A stretch of 49,797 bases of DNA, from assembly GCA_025360845.1 (NCBI GenBank), contig JANYBJ010000058.1, positions 1-49,797 on the forward strand, read 5' to 3'. Position numbers and translations under genes: made by a program. This stretch comes from a bacterium (GTDB lineage Bacteria > Verrucomicrobiota > Kiritimatiellia > RFP12 > UBA1067). The notes under the pieces were generated by a model. That model saw only the letters and a list, made by a program, of their open reading frames with translations, was not told the DNA's origin and did no database searches. Of the stretch, positions 26,501 to 33,648 are shown piece after piece (within the stretch, counting starts at the first letter, position 1; each line of letters starts with the position of its first letter).

Positions 26501-27004
26501 CTGGATGAGCAGCGGCTTGAGACCGAACAACTCCGGGCTGATGCCTCGCAGATCCAGCAACGCCAGCCGTTCAGCCGCCGTCCGCAGTCCTTCGCCGGGG
26601 CGTACGGCAATCCTGCGCACCAGACGACGTTTCTCGGCCTGTTCGTCATATTTGACATTCAGGAAATGCCAGGCCGTCTGCGCCTTGTTTGAGAAAACGA
26701 ACAAGGCGTAGGGATGATCGCGCAGCAACTGATCGACGATGGGGCGCTGACACCCGCGCTTCAACTCGGGAGAGGCCAGCCGGCAATAGACAACGTGAAA
26801 CGCGTTTTCCTCGCCGCCGCTGGCGAACAGGACCGGATCTTCCTCAAGGGCACTCTTCGCGCTTTCCGGCCACTGACGCGTGCTGAGCGGCTTGTTCTCG
26901 CGCTCGTAGTTCAACTCCTGCCAGAACAGCCGTTTTAGGCCGTCCAAGCCGCGCATCTCCTTAATGATGTCTTGTACCGACTTCTTTCTCTCGACCTCAG
27001 CCAT
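23558..27004 (-). CDS. Eco57I-type N6-adenine DNA methyltransferase, possible IIG enzyme
   Basis: 1148 residues. Motif X-like GSFYTPREIVDYMV lies near residue 443, motif I DPAVGSGAFPMG near 535 and motif IV GNPPYG near 766, so it should methylate adenine using SAM. The N-terminal 400 residues (DGLKRLFWQEL, YALFVFSNKAQTAWHFL) are the usual front part of large Eco57I-like enzymes; I see no clear nuclease motif there. The C-terminus has target-recognition features (LLRRLVNRRQRLMAM, LNSALFSRLYIDSV, GLPFP). DNA from about 23740 to 24650 is visibly AT-richer than the rest. First gene of the operon; GGAG lies seven bases before the ATG. It is similar in size to PglX and DrmMI, but pglZ and drmABC are not present. 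Confidence 0.9.
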   Translation of the reverse strand: MAEVERKKSVQDIIKEMRGLDGLKRLFWQELNYERENKPLSTRQWPESAKSALEEDPVLFASGGEENAFHVVYCRLASPELKRGCQRPIVDQLLRDHPYALFVFSNKAQTAWHFLNVKYDEQAEKRRLVRRIAVRPGEGLRTAAERLALLDLRGISPELFGLKPLLIQHHHDEAFDVERVTKDFYREIANWYFWALKHSAFPEGAWKEDDGLDHISVIRLITRLIFCWFIREKGLIPDALFERRRLAEWLDGFAPDTPADTASVFYRAILQNLFFATLNTEMEQRGWRREGQNLMAHNLYRHKTCYRDPKSALALFKDIPFLNGGLFECLDRDFGEGAKPRYLRIDGFSDRADSQPTVPDYLFFGPEQEVDLSADYGDKKFKKVRVRGLIDTLSRYKFTIEENTPFDQEVALDPEMSGKVFENLLAAYNPETGTTARKATGSFYTPREIVDYMVDESLAVYLKGKLEPRIHANGRESGGSATSVSAQSKTKAPERVTLENESRIRALLAYDESLPEFNEDETERLLDAIDNLKALDPAVGSGAFPMGLLHKLVQVLGKLDPDNEKWKAKQIAKLDDAVMREEAERIFRDNTDNYGRKLFLIENCIYGVDIQPIAVQIAKMRFFISLIVDQKINPAAPNRGIRALPNLETKFVAANTLIGIEKQEVQGDLLTEDAAAHEKLRELRKRLTDVRHRHFTARTTASKAKCREQDRALRADMSALLGDAGLSAAWSRQLAAWDPYDQNASSPFFDPEWMFGVRDGFDVVIGNPPYGRILAEKVQTQLSHNCPAFGATKDAYVAFMLNGLGLLKDRGCESYIVPSAWLGGPAYHLLREEMLRQTFWQVIALPFDIFSAAYVDNVVYVITKESPKQDHRSRVFSYAKKSEVGEFRPSPWQEIIQSAWESMPNRKLVLSEAGLQLHQTIRSMCKRTLADVVEMRRGVLFDPCILTERKTDSTSFRYFEGDVYRYEIRAAMPHWVELGQKMKEYPKEDKWFQGDRILLRRLVNRRQRLMAMCVEESFITNKNLYTVLAKTGDMPLKCVLAFLNSALFSRLYIDSVSQANKDDFPQVTITDLLGLPFPHDVPERSKDQLTVLVTRILDAKASDPAADTSAMDREIDEIVYRLYGLTEEEIRIVEGASCEAPQDKQSET

Positions 27005-27120
27005 TTTTTGCTCCGTAAAGCCGTGAACTCAACGCTAAATGCGTTTTTGTTTTGATTGTCACAAATGTACCAAAACAACCCAACACCTGCCATTGAATTG
27101 ACTATTTAACTGCCCACAAG

Positions 27121-29172
27121 TCAATAGCCGCGCGCCTTTTTCTTGGCACCCTTCTTTGGCTTGACATCGGCGTCTTTCGGGGCCGCTTCATTGCCCCCCA
27201 GCATGCGCTTGAGCTCGCGGATCTCATCGCGCAACAGCGCCGCGCGCTCAAATTCAAGTGCGTCCGCCGCCTGCAGCATTTCGGCCTCAATCTCGCCGAT
27301 CGCGCGGTGCACGTCATACGTCTCGTGCGACTCGGCCGCCACCATCCGCTCCTCCACGCGCTGGGCCTCGGAGTAGAGCGCGAGCGACTCGTTGATCGCA
27401 CGCTTGACGCTGCGGGGGGTAATGCCGTGCTCCGTGTTGTAAATGGCCTGCTTCTCGCGGCGCGACTGCGTCACCTCCATCATCTGCCGCATCGCCTCGG
27501 TCACCTTGTCGGCATAGAGGATCACGCGTCCGTCGAGATGCCGCGCCGTGCGGCCCGCCGTCTGAATCAGAGACGTCGCGGAACGCAGAAACCCTTCCTT
27601 GTCCGCATCGAGCACCGCCACCAGCGCCACCTCCGGCAGGTCGAGCCCTTCGCGCAGCAGGTTGATGCCGATCAGACAATCGAACGCGCCCTTGCGCAAC
27701 CGCCCCAGAATCTCCACGCGCCGGATCGCATCGATGTCGCTGTGCAGATACTCGACGCGGATGCCGGTCTCGCGCAGATACGTCGCGAGGTCCTCTGCCG
27801 AGCGCTTGGTCAGCGTCGTCACCAGCACGCGGTCGCCCGCCTCGGTCACCCGCCGCACCTCTTCCATCAGGTCATCGATCTGGTTGCCCAACGGGCGCAC
27901 CTCCACCGGCGGATCGAGCAGCCCCGTCGGCCGGATCACCTGCTGGGCGATCACCTCGCTCACCTGCCGCTCATACACGCTGGGCGTCGCGGAGGCGAAA
28001 ACGATCGGCCCGACCTTGCGCAGGAACTCCTCGAAATAGAGCGGCCGGTTATCCTTGGCCGAAGGCAGCCTGAACCCGTAATCCACCAGCGTCTGCTTGC
28101 GCGCCTGATCGCCGTTGAACATGGCGCGAAGCTGCGGCAGGGTCACGTGCGACTCGTCGATGATCGTGAGGAATTCGCAGTCGAAATAATCGAGCAGACA
28201 CGCGGGCGACTCGCCCGCCGCGCGCCCGGCCAGATGCCGCGAGTAGTTTTCGATGCCGTTACAGTAACCCAGCTCGCGCATCATCTCCAGGTCGAACTCC
28301 GTGCGCTGCCGCAGCCGCTGCGCCTCCAGCAGCTTGCCCTGCCGCTCGAACTCGGAGAGGCGCTCGTCCAATTCCCGGCTGATAAGCCCGATGGCGTCTT
28401 CGACCTTGGACTTGGGCATCACGAAGTGCTTGGCCGGAGAGATCACGGAGCGCAGCAGCCTCACGCCCGTTTTGCCGGTCACCGGGTCGAGCGTGCGGAT
28501 CTCCTCCACCTCGTCGCCGAAGAACGACACGCGCACGCCGGTCGTCTCATACGAAGGGAAAATGTCCACGTTGTCGCCGCGCACACGGAACGTGCCGGGC
28601 TGGGGCTCGTAGTCGTTGCGCGAGTACTGGATATTCACGAGTTGCTCCAGCATCAGGTCGCGGCCGAGCTTCGCGCCCGGCGCGAGGTCCACCAGCATCT
28701 GCTTGTAATCTGCGGGCGAACCCAACCCGTAGATGCAGGAGACCGAGGCCACGATGATCACGTCGCGCCGACCGAGCAGCGCATTCGTGGCGCCCAGCCG
28801 GTAGCGCTCGATCTCCGCATTGATCGACGCGTCCTTGTCAATGAACGTGTCGGTCTGCGGAATGTACGCTTCGGGCTGGTAATAGTCGTAGTAGCTGACG
28901 AAGTACTCGACCGCGTTGTTCGGAAAGAAGCTTTTGAGTTCCGCGAAAAGCTGCGCCGCCAAGGTCTTGTTGTGCGAGACGATGAGCGTCGGCCGACCCC
29001 ATTCGCGGATGAAGTGGGCCATCGTGAAGGTCTTTCCGGAGCCGGTGACCCCTTCGAGCGTCAGCCGCTTCGCGCCGGCTTCAAGACCTTTCACCAGCGC
29101 GCCGATCGCCTGCGGCTGATCGCCCGCAGGCTCGAACTCGGAAGCAATCGTGAACTCGGCCAACCGGGTCAT
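27121..29172 (-). CDS. uvrB: Excinuclease ABC subunit B
   Basis: 683 residues from the ATG at 29172 (MTRLAEF), which matches the usual UvrB N-terminus; the open frame continues upstream into a repeat. UvrB is the helicase-like damage verifier of nucleotide excision repair. Visible are Walker A GVTGSGKT, the beta-hairpin region around YYDYYQPEAYIPQTDTFIDKD, DESHVTLPQ, SATPS, the helicase C motifs LREGLDLPEVALVAVLDADKEGFLRS and QTAGRTARH, and the C-terminal UVR domain (AADALEFERAALLRDEI). The tail is Lys-rich. It precedes the defence operon in the same direction across a 116-bp gap in which I found no clear promoter or terminator. Confidence 0.97.
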   Translation of the reverse strand: MTRLAEFTIASEFEPAGDQPQAIGALVKGLEAGAKRLTLEGVTGSGKTFTMAHFIREWGRPTLIVSHNKTLAAQLFAELKSFFPNNAVEYFVSYYDYYQPEAYIPQTDTFIDKDASINAEIERYRLGATNALLGRRDVIIVASVSCIYGLGSPADYKQMLVDLAPGAKLGRDLMLEQLVNIQYSRNDYEPQPGTFRVRGDNVDIFPSYETTGVRVSFFGDEVEEIRTLDPVTGKTGVRLLRSVISPAKHFVMPKSKVEDAIGLISRELDERLSEFERQGKLLEAQRLRQRTEFDLEMMRELGYCNGIENYSRHLAGRAAGESPACLLDYFDCEFLTIIDESHVTLPQLRAMFNGDQARKQTLVDYGFRLPSAKDNRPLYFEEFLRKVGPIVFASATPSVYERQVSEVIAQQVIRPTGLLDPPVEVRPLGNQIDDLMEEVRRVTEAGDRVLVTTLTKRSAEDLATYLRETGIRVEYLHSDIDAIRRVEILGRLRKGAFDCLIGINLLREGLDLPEVALVAVLDADKEGFLRSATSLIQTAGRTARHLDGRVILYADKVTEAMRQMMEVTQSRREKQAIYNTEHGITPRSVKRAINESLALYSEAQRVEERMVAAESHETYDVHRAIGEIEAEMLQAADALEFERAALLRDEIRELKRMLGGNEAAPKDADVKPKKGAKKKARGY

Positions 29173-29198
29173 TTCAAAAGCCTTATTGAGACAGTTTG

Positions 29199-29273
29199 GG
29201 TAGGGACGGTTCCCCGAACCGTCCGCAGGTTCGCGCCATCGACACGCGGACACCTCGGGGAGGCGTCCCTACC
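29199..29273. repeat. 75-bp dispersed-type inverted repeat between adh and uvrB
   Basis: GGTAGGGAC (29199-29207) and GTCCCTACC (29265-29273) are perfect inverted ends. Inside are two hairpins: GGACGGTT/AACCGTCC (29204-29224), and a second one around CACCTCGGGGAGG with one mismatch. No T-run follows, so it is not an ordinary terminator. Only one copy is in this window. Confidence 0.65.
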
Positions 29274-29277
29274 TGAC

Positions 29278-30438
29278 TCACTTCGCCAGCGCCACGATCT
29301 CCCGGACCTCTTTCTCGCCGAGATCGCCGAACTCGCCGATCTTGATGCCTCGCTTGGCCAGACGGCTGGCGACCTGGTGTCCCGCCTCAACCGCATCGAT
29401 GCCGTAATCGGAGAGCCGGGTCGGCACGCCGACGGAGTGGAAGAAGGACTCCATCTTGTCGATGGCCTGCGCGGCACGCGCCTCCTCGTCACCCTGCATG
29501 AGGCCCCAGACCCGCGCGGCGCACTGCGCCAGCCGCGCCTGTTTGCGCGCGAGCTGATGCCGGTGTACGGCCGGCATGATCATCGCGAGCGTGCGGCCGT
29601 GGTCGATGCCGTAGAGCGCGGTCAACTCGTGGCCGATCATATGCGTGGCCCAGTCCTGCGCCTCCACGCCACACCCCAGCGAACCGTTCAGAGCGGTCGT
29701 GGCGCACCACATCAGGTTCGCCCGCACGTCGTAGTCGTCCGGATGTTGCCTGACCTTCGGAGCCTCTTCAATCAGCGTCTGCAAAACAGCCTCAGCCTGA
29801 CGCTCGGTCAGCGGCGCGCTTCCGACCGCGCACATGTATTGTTCCATCACGTGTACGAAGGTATCGACGATGCCGTTCTCGACCTGCTTTGTCGGCAGCG
29901 AATAGGTGGTCTCTGGATCGAGGACCGAAAACCTCGGCGCGATCAGCGGCGAACTGAACGCCAGTTTCTCGTTGGTCGAGTCGCGCGAGATCACCGCAAA
30001 GGTGTTCATCTCAGAACCGGTCGCGGGCAACGTCAGCACCGAGCCCAGAGGCAACGCCGCCTTCACGGGCTTGCGCCCCTCCATGATGCCCCACGGATCG
30101 CCTGCGTCATACACGGTTGCCACGGCGATGAACTTGGTTGCGTCCAGCACCGAACCGCCGCCCACCGCCAGCAGGAAGCCCACTCCCTCGGCCTTGGCCT
30201 GCGCCGCCGCGTTCATGCAGGTCTCATAGCGCGGGTTGGGCCCGATCCCGCCGAACTCGGTCAGCGCGTGGCCCGACAGCGCCCGTCTCACCTGGTCATA
30301 CACGCCGTTCTTCTTGATCGACCCGCCGCCATAGATCAACATCACCTTGACATCGGACGGAATCAGCTCTTTCAATTCGGCGATCATTCCCTTGCCGAAC
30401 ACGATCTTCACCGGATTGTAATACGTAAAGTTTGTCAT
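29278..30438 (-). CDS. Iron-containing alcohol dehydrogenase (YqhD/BdhA type)
   Basis: 386 residues. N-terminal TYYNPVKIVFGKG, the cofactor loop AVGGGSVLDATKFIA, PATGSEMN and the metal ligands in NGIVDTFVHVMEQY and IGHELTALYGIDHGRT (one Asp, three His) fit the butanol-dehydrogenase branch, which reduces aldehydes with NAD(P)H. The ATG at 30438 follows AAGGAGAAGG at good distance. The gene stands alone with its own promoter and ends at the 75-bp inverted repeat. Substrate is not predictable; a fermentative or aldehyde-scavenging role is likely. Confidence 0.93.
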   Translation of the reverse strand: MTNFTYYNPVKIVFGKGMIAELKELIPSDVKVMLIYGGGSIKKNGVYDQVRRALSGHALTEFGGIGPNPRYETCMNAAAQAKAEGVGFLLAVGGGSVLDATKFIAVATVYDAGDPWGIMEGRKPVKAALPLGSVLTLPATGSEMNTFAVISRDSTNEKLAFSSPLIAPRFSVLDPETTYSLPTKQVENGIVDTFVHVMEQYMCAVGSAPLTERQAEAVLQTLIEEAPKVRQHPDDYDVRANLMWCATTALNGSLGCGVEAQDWATHMIGHELTALYGIDHGRTLAMIMPAVHRHQLARKQARLAQCAARVWGLMQGDEEARAAQAIDKMESFFHSVGVPTRLSDYGIDAVEAGHQVASRLAKRGIKIGEFGDLGEKEVREIVALAK

Positions 30439-30466
30439 CGGAAACCTTCTCCTTTTGATCTCGTTT

Positions 30467-30495
30467 ACCATAGCACCATTCTACGCAGGGGGCAA
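30467..30495 (-). promoter_or_regulatory. Promoter of the alcohol dehydrogenase gene
   Basis: On the minus strand TTGCCC (30495-30490), a 17-bp spacer and TATGGT (30472-30467). Both boxes match four of six bases; the leader would be about 20 nt. Confidence 0.4.
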
Positions 30496-30587
30496 TACGT
30501 GAGACGGAATCTGCTGGACGATCCGGCACACCGTCGTGTACGCTGGCAGTATACTTTTAGTTGCAAAGCAAGAACTGGAGTTTCTCT

Positions 30588-31424
30588 GTGCTGATTGATA
30601 GCCACGTACACACTTTCCCCGAAGATCTCGCCGCGCGCGCGCTGAAAAAACTGGTGGAGAAGACCAACCATTTCATTGCGCCCGCCGGAGACGGCACGAT
30701 CGAGGGGCTGCTCGAAGCGATGCGGCGTGACGGAATGGATTACGCCGTGGTATGCCCCATTGCCACCAAGCCCGCACAGTTTGACGGCATCCTTGCTGAA
30801 GCCCTCGCGATCCGCGACGGGGCACGCGGAACTGAAGCGGCCCGTCACCTGATCCCCTTTGCTTCTGTGCATCCCGACGATGAGGCCCGCTTCGAGCATC
30901 TCGTCCGTGTCGCCGCGAGCGGCATCCGCGGGATCAAGCTTCACCCCTACTATCAGCCCTGCGTGCTGGACGCGCCTCACCTGCTGGAGTACTTCCGCTG
31001 TTGCCGCGACCTCAACTTGGTCGTGCAGTGTCACTGCGGCTTTGATATCGGATTCCCGTTTGAGCCGATCTGTGGTCCGGAACGCGTAGCCCGCGTGATG
31101 CAAGAGGTGCCGGGGCTGCGTTTCATTGCCGCCCACCTCGGCGGCTGGCGGCAGTGGGGCGGCGTCATCGAGCAGGTGCTCGGTAAAGACATCTACCTCG
31201 ACACCGCTGTGCTGAAACCGCATTTCAAGGATTCGGACGTGCGGCGCATCCTGAGCGAGCACCCCGCCGACAAGTTGCTCTTCGCGACGGACTGGCCTTG
31301 GCTGGGCTTCGCAGACGGGATGCGTTTCGTGCAGGCGGCCGGACTGAAGCCCGAACAGGAACGTGCCCTTCTCGGCGGCAACGCCTCTCAGCTTCTGGGC
31401 GTCACGTCACCCTCTCCGTGGTGA
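30588..31424 (+). CDS. Amidohydrolase family (TIM-barrel metal-dependent hydrolase)
   Basis: About 278 residues from GTG at 30588, chosen because TGGAG lies seven bases before it; an upstream TTG at 30561 is less likely. Motifs: DSHVHTFPED (HxH metal site), GIKLHPYYQ, QCHCGFD, FIAAHLGGW and the catalytic Asp in FATDWPWLG. This is the amidohydrolase_2 group, which hydrolyses or decarboxylates small cyclic or aromatic acids; the substrate is unknown. It is divergent from the alcohol dehydrogenase gene and convergent with the TPR gene, so it is probably monocistronic. Confidence 0.88.
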   Translation: MLIDSHVHTFPEDLAARALKKLVEKTNHFIAPAGDGTIEGLLEAMRRDGMDYAVVCPIATKPAQFDGILAEALAIRDGARGTEAARHLIPFASVHPDDEARFEHLVRVAASGIRGIKLHPYYQPCVLDAPHLLEYFRCCRDLNLVVQCHCGFDIGFPFEPICGPERVARVMQEVPGLRFIAAHLGGWRQWGGVIEQVLGKDIYLDTAVLKPHFKDSDVRRILSEHPADKLLFATDWPWLGFADGMRFVQAAGLKPEQERALLGGNASQLLGVTSPSPW

Positions 31425-31436
31425 GACTCGACTGAG

Positions 31437-31507
31437 CGGCTCGCGAGGACACTCGCCCTCCGGCCTTTTTCATGAGCTGCAGTGGAGGGCGAGACGCTGT
31501 CGAGCCG
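31437..31507. repeat. Hairpin form of the GERPREP repeat
   Basis: The left arm (31437-31461) is the same 25-bp unit found twice in GH2, with one base changed. The right arm (31484-31507) is an imperfect inverted copy, separated by 22 bp. The element fills the gap between the convergent amidohydrolase and TPR genes, reaching within three bases of the TPR stop. Confidence 0.75.
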
Positions 31508-31509
31508 CG

Positions 31510-32913
31510 CTACCCCTGCTGGGTCTGACGCAGCTTGTAGATGCGCTCCATGCGCACGCCGATATCCTCGAAGCCGATGTCCGCGCCGTACACGTCCTTG
31601 TAATAGGAGAACGCCTTCTCCATGTCCCCGGACTGCTCGGCCATGTCGCCGAGTTCGAACACGATCTTTTTCTTCAGATCGTCCATGACCATCAGTTGTT
31701 CATTGGCCGTCTCGAGCTGCATCACAGCCATATCACGCTGGCCTTTCTTCGCGAAACACTTGGCCAGATAATAGAGCGCCTCGACACGCTCCTTCGGGCT
31801 GCGCTGGGCAAGCTGCAATTGGCCGATCGCATCGTCGTAGTACTCGTAATTGAAGTACTGCAGACCCAGTTCGTAGCGCAACTTGAGATCATTCGGATAA
31901 CGCTGCACGCGCGACACCAGATCGTCAAACACGAACTGGCTCATCTCCGTCTCAACTTCCCGTGCGGCGGCCTTATTCCCCGTCGCCTTGACCGCCTCGA
32001 TCTTCGCCTCATACGCGGAGATTCTGGCCATCGTGATCGCGCGGTCCAACTCCGGATCGGCGGCGTTGAACTCACGTGCGGAAGTCAATGTCGCCACGGC
32101 ATCGTCATACCGCTTGTTGCTGGTATACAAACGGGCCAGAGCCCGGTAAAAATTGAGATTGTTGGGCTCCTTTTCGATCCGCGCGCGCGCTTCCGCGATC
32201 AGCTCGTCCGCATCGGAGCCAGCCACAACCGCCTTGGACTGGATGTCCAGTTTCTTGGCCTGGTCCTTGTCCGCAATGAGCTTGCGGAACCCGTCCTTCT
32301 GTCCGGCCGCATCCTCCCAGCCGCTGGCCATCGTCAGCCGCGCTTCCGCGTCTTTCAACTGCTTGAAGATGTTCTGGTCGTTCGGCAGAAAAGCGTTCAG
32401 CTTGACATACGCGTCACGCGCCTTGTCGTACTCGCCCACCCGCATGTAATAGTCCGCCACACGACGCAGCAGCAACATGTCATCCGGATTGTTCTCGTAG
32501 GCCGCCTCGATCGTAAACAGCGACGCGTCGGGATGACCGGCAGCGTCCGCGACCTCAACGGCCAACTCCACATTCTGCGACTGCAACGGATTCATCGCCA
32601 GCAGCTTTTCGCATTCGAGCAGGGCCGCTTCGGTTTTCCCCGACTTCATCATCCCTGCGATTTTCATGCGCAGAAGCATCGCGCTGAACTCTTGCATCTG
32701 CGTGGCCATCTTGCCTTTCTTCTCTTTGCGGAACTTCGCGATCTGCGCCGCACGCAAAAATTTTCGCGCGCGAGAGAAGCCGGGCGCGAGCGTCACGCAC
32801 TGCACCAGAAGGTCGATCGCAATATCAAGATTTCCGCGCTCGAAGGCCGCGACGCCCTTGTTGTAAAAATTCTGCGCCTGCTGGGCTGACTGATCCGTTT
32901 TCTCGCCTGCCAT
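31510..32913 (-). CDS. Tetratricopeptide repeat protein
   Basis: 467 residues with many TPR units, for example NFYNKGVAAFERGNLDIAIDLL, VADYYMRVGEYDKARDAYVKL, ALARLYTSNKRYDDAVATL, YELGLQYFNYEYYDDAIGQL and VFELGDMAEQSGDMEKAFSYY, each split by less regular helices. There is no signal peptide or membrane segment, so it is a cytoplasmic adaptor of unknown partner. It has its own strong promoter and is divergent from rpsO-pnp. It ends beside the GERPREP hairpin. Confidence 0.88.
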   Translation of the reverse strand: MAGEKTDQSAQQAQNFYNKGVAAFERGNLDIAIDLLVQCVTLAPGFSRARKFLRAAQIAKFRKEKKGKMATQMQEFSAMLLRMKIAGMMKSGKTEAALLECEKLLAMNPLQSQNVELAVEVADAAGHPDASLFTIEAAYENNPDDMLLLRRVADYYMRVGEYDKARDAYVKLNAFLPNDQNIFKQLKDAEARLTMASGWEDAAGQKDGFRKLIADKDQAKKLDIQSKAVVAGSDADELIAEARARIEKEPNNLNFYRALARLYTSNKRYDDAVATLTSAREFNAADPELDRAITMARISAYEAKIEAVKATGNKAAAREVETEMSQFVFDDLVSRVQRYPNDLKLRYELGLQYFNYEYYDDAIGQLQLAQRSPKERVEALYYLAKCFAKKGQRDMAVMQLETANEQLMVMDDLKKKIVFELGDMAEQSGDMEKAFSYYKDVYGADIGFEDIGVRMERIYKLRQTQQG

Positions 32914-32961
32914 ATCGTTGTCCTAATTTGTCCTAGAAACCACTTTCAAAACAGGTGCTAT

Positions 32962-32990
32962 AGTATACGGTGCGTCCCTCTGTCCGTCAA
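32962..32990 (-). promoter_or_regulatory. Strong promoter of the TPR gene
   Basis: On the minus strand TTGACG (32990-32985), a 17-bp spacer and TATACT (32967-32962), five of six matches in each box. The leader would be about 42 nt. Confidence 0.65.
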
Positions 32991-33140
32991 GAAAAGCGCC
33001 CGTAGAACTTTTTTGAGCCGATCCGCCTCGGAACCCTTGACTTCGCAGCCGGTTTCTTCTAACGTGTATGGCCTTCCTGCGGTGCGTCTTAGGAGACAAT
33101 CCCCGCTGCGGGTCATCTGGCCTTTCCGGCCCGATTTCGC

Positions 33141-33170
33141 TTTACAGTAAGCGGGGGTATTATCTATAGT
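33141..33170 (+). promoter_or_regulatory. Promoter of rpsO-pnp
   Basis: TTTACA (33141-33146), an 18-bp spacer and TATAGT (33165-33170). Both boxes match five of six bases. Transcription would begin near 33177, some 50 nt before rpsO. Confidence 0.55.
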
Positions 33171-33229
33171 GTGCGCCGGAAAGTTAACAAAAGAAAAGAA
33201 ATCGCGGAACAAGGACCGCTAAGCAGACT

Positions 33230-33493
33230 ATGAGCCAGATCGATAAAACAGCCATTCGGAAGCAGTTCCAACGTCACGACCGTGACTCCGGTTCGAGCGA
33301 GGTGCAGATCGCCGTTCTTACCAAAGAGATCGAAATGCTCACCGAGCATCTCAAGGTCAACAAGAAGGACCACAGTTCCCGTTACGGGCTGATCCGTAAG
33401 GTAAACACCCGCCGCAGCCTGCTTGATTATCTCAAGCGCGAGGATGAGGCCATTTACCAGAAGATCATCAAGGATCTCAGCCTCCGCCGTTAA
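33230..33493 (+). CDS. rpsO: 30S ribosomal protein S15
   Basis: 87 residues, normal for S15, which binds the central domain of 16S rRNA. The helical pattern [16 protein letters not shown] ([22 protein letters not shown]), [26 protein letters not shown] and the end [12 protein letters not shown] are diagnostic. An AAGGA is present but 13 bases from the ATG, so initiation may depend on leader structure; S15 controls its own mRNA in several bacteria. It precedes pnp in the widely conserved rpsO-pnp order. Confidence 0.97.
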   Translation: MSQIDKTAIRKQFQRHDRDSGSSEVQIAVLTKEIEMLTEHLKVNKKDHSSRYGLIRKVNTRRSLLDYLKREDEAIYQKIIKDLSLRR

Positions 33494-33507
33494 ACGCGCA
33501 GATTGCC

Positions 33508-33533
33508 GGTCACGTGGCGCTTGTCACGTGACC
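33508..33533 (+). promoter_or_regulatory. Hairpin between rpsO and pnp, likely RNA-processing site
   Basis: GGTCACGTG (33508-33516) and CACGTGACC (33525-33533) form a perfect 9-bp stem with an 8-base loop. In E. coli the same intergenic place holds RNase III-processed stems that control pnp. There is no T-run, so simple termination is unlikely. Confidence 0.5.
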
Positions 33534-33648
33534 AAGCACTCTCCGCCCCGGTGGAGCCCTTTTCGCGGACCTCTCTTCACTCTCTCGAGTGAGCCATCTT
33601 TCCTGGCATAGCGCTTTCCGGTCCTTGTCCGCCGAAAGGTAGAACAGA

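Noticed and set aside
13786..27004. Calling the island BREX or DISARM
   Set aside because: pglZ, brxC and brxL, or drmA, drmB and drmC, are not present in the window; only the large methyltransferase and the SNF2-like helicase are shared.
27307..30594. 1095-codon open frame on the plus strand across uvrB and adh
   Set aside because: It spans two well-recognised minus-strand genes and the repeat between them, with Arg/His/Leu-rich sequence and no domains.
31363..32889. 508-codon plus-strand frame over the TPR gene
   Set aside because: The minus-strand TPR protein with its strong promoter explains the region; the plus-strand frame is antisense with no domain.
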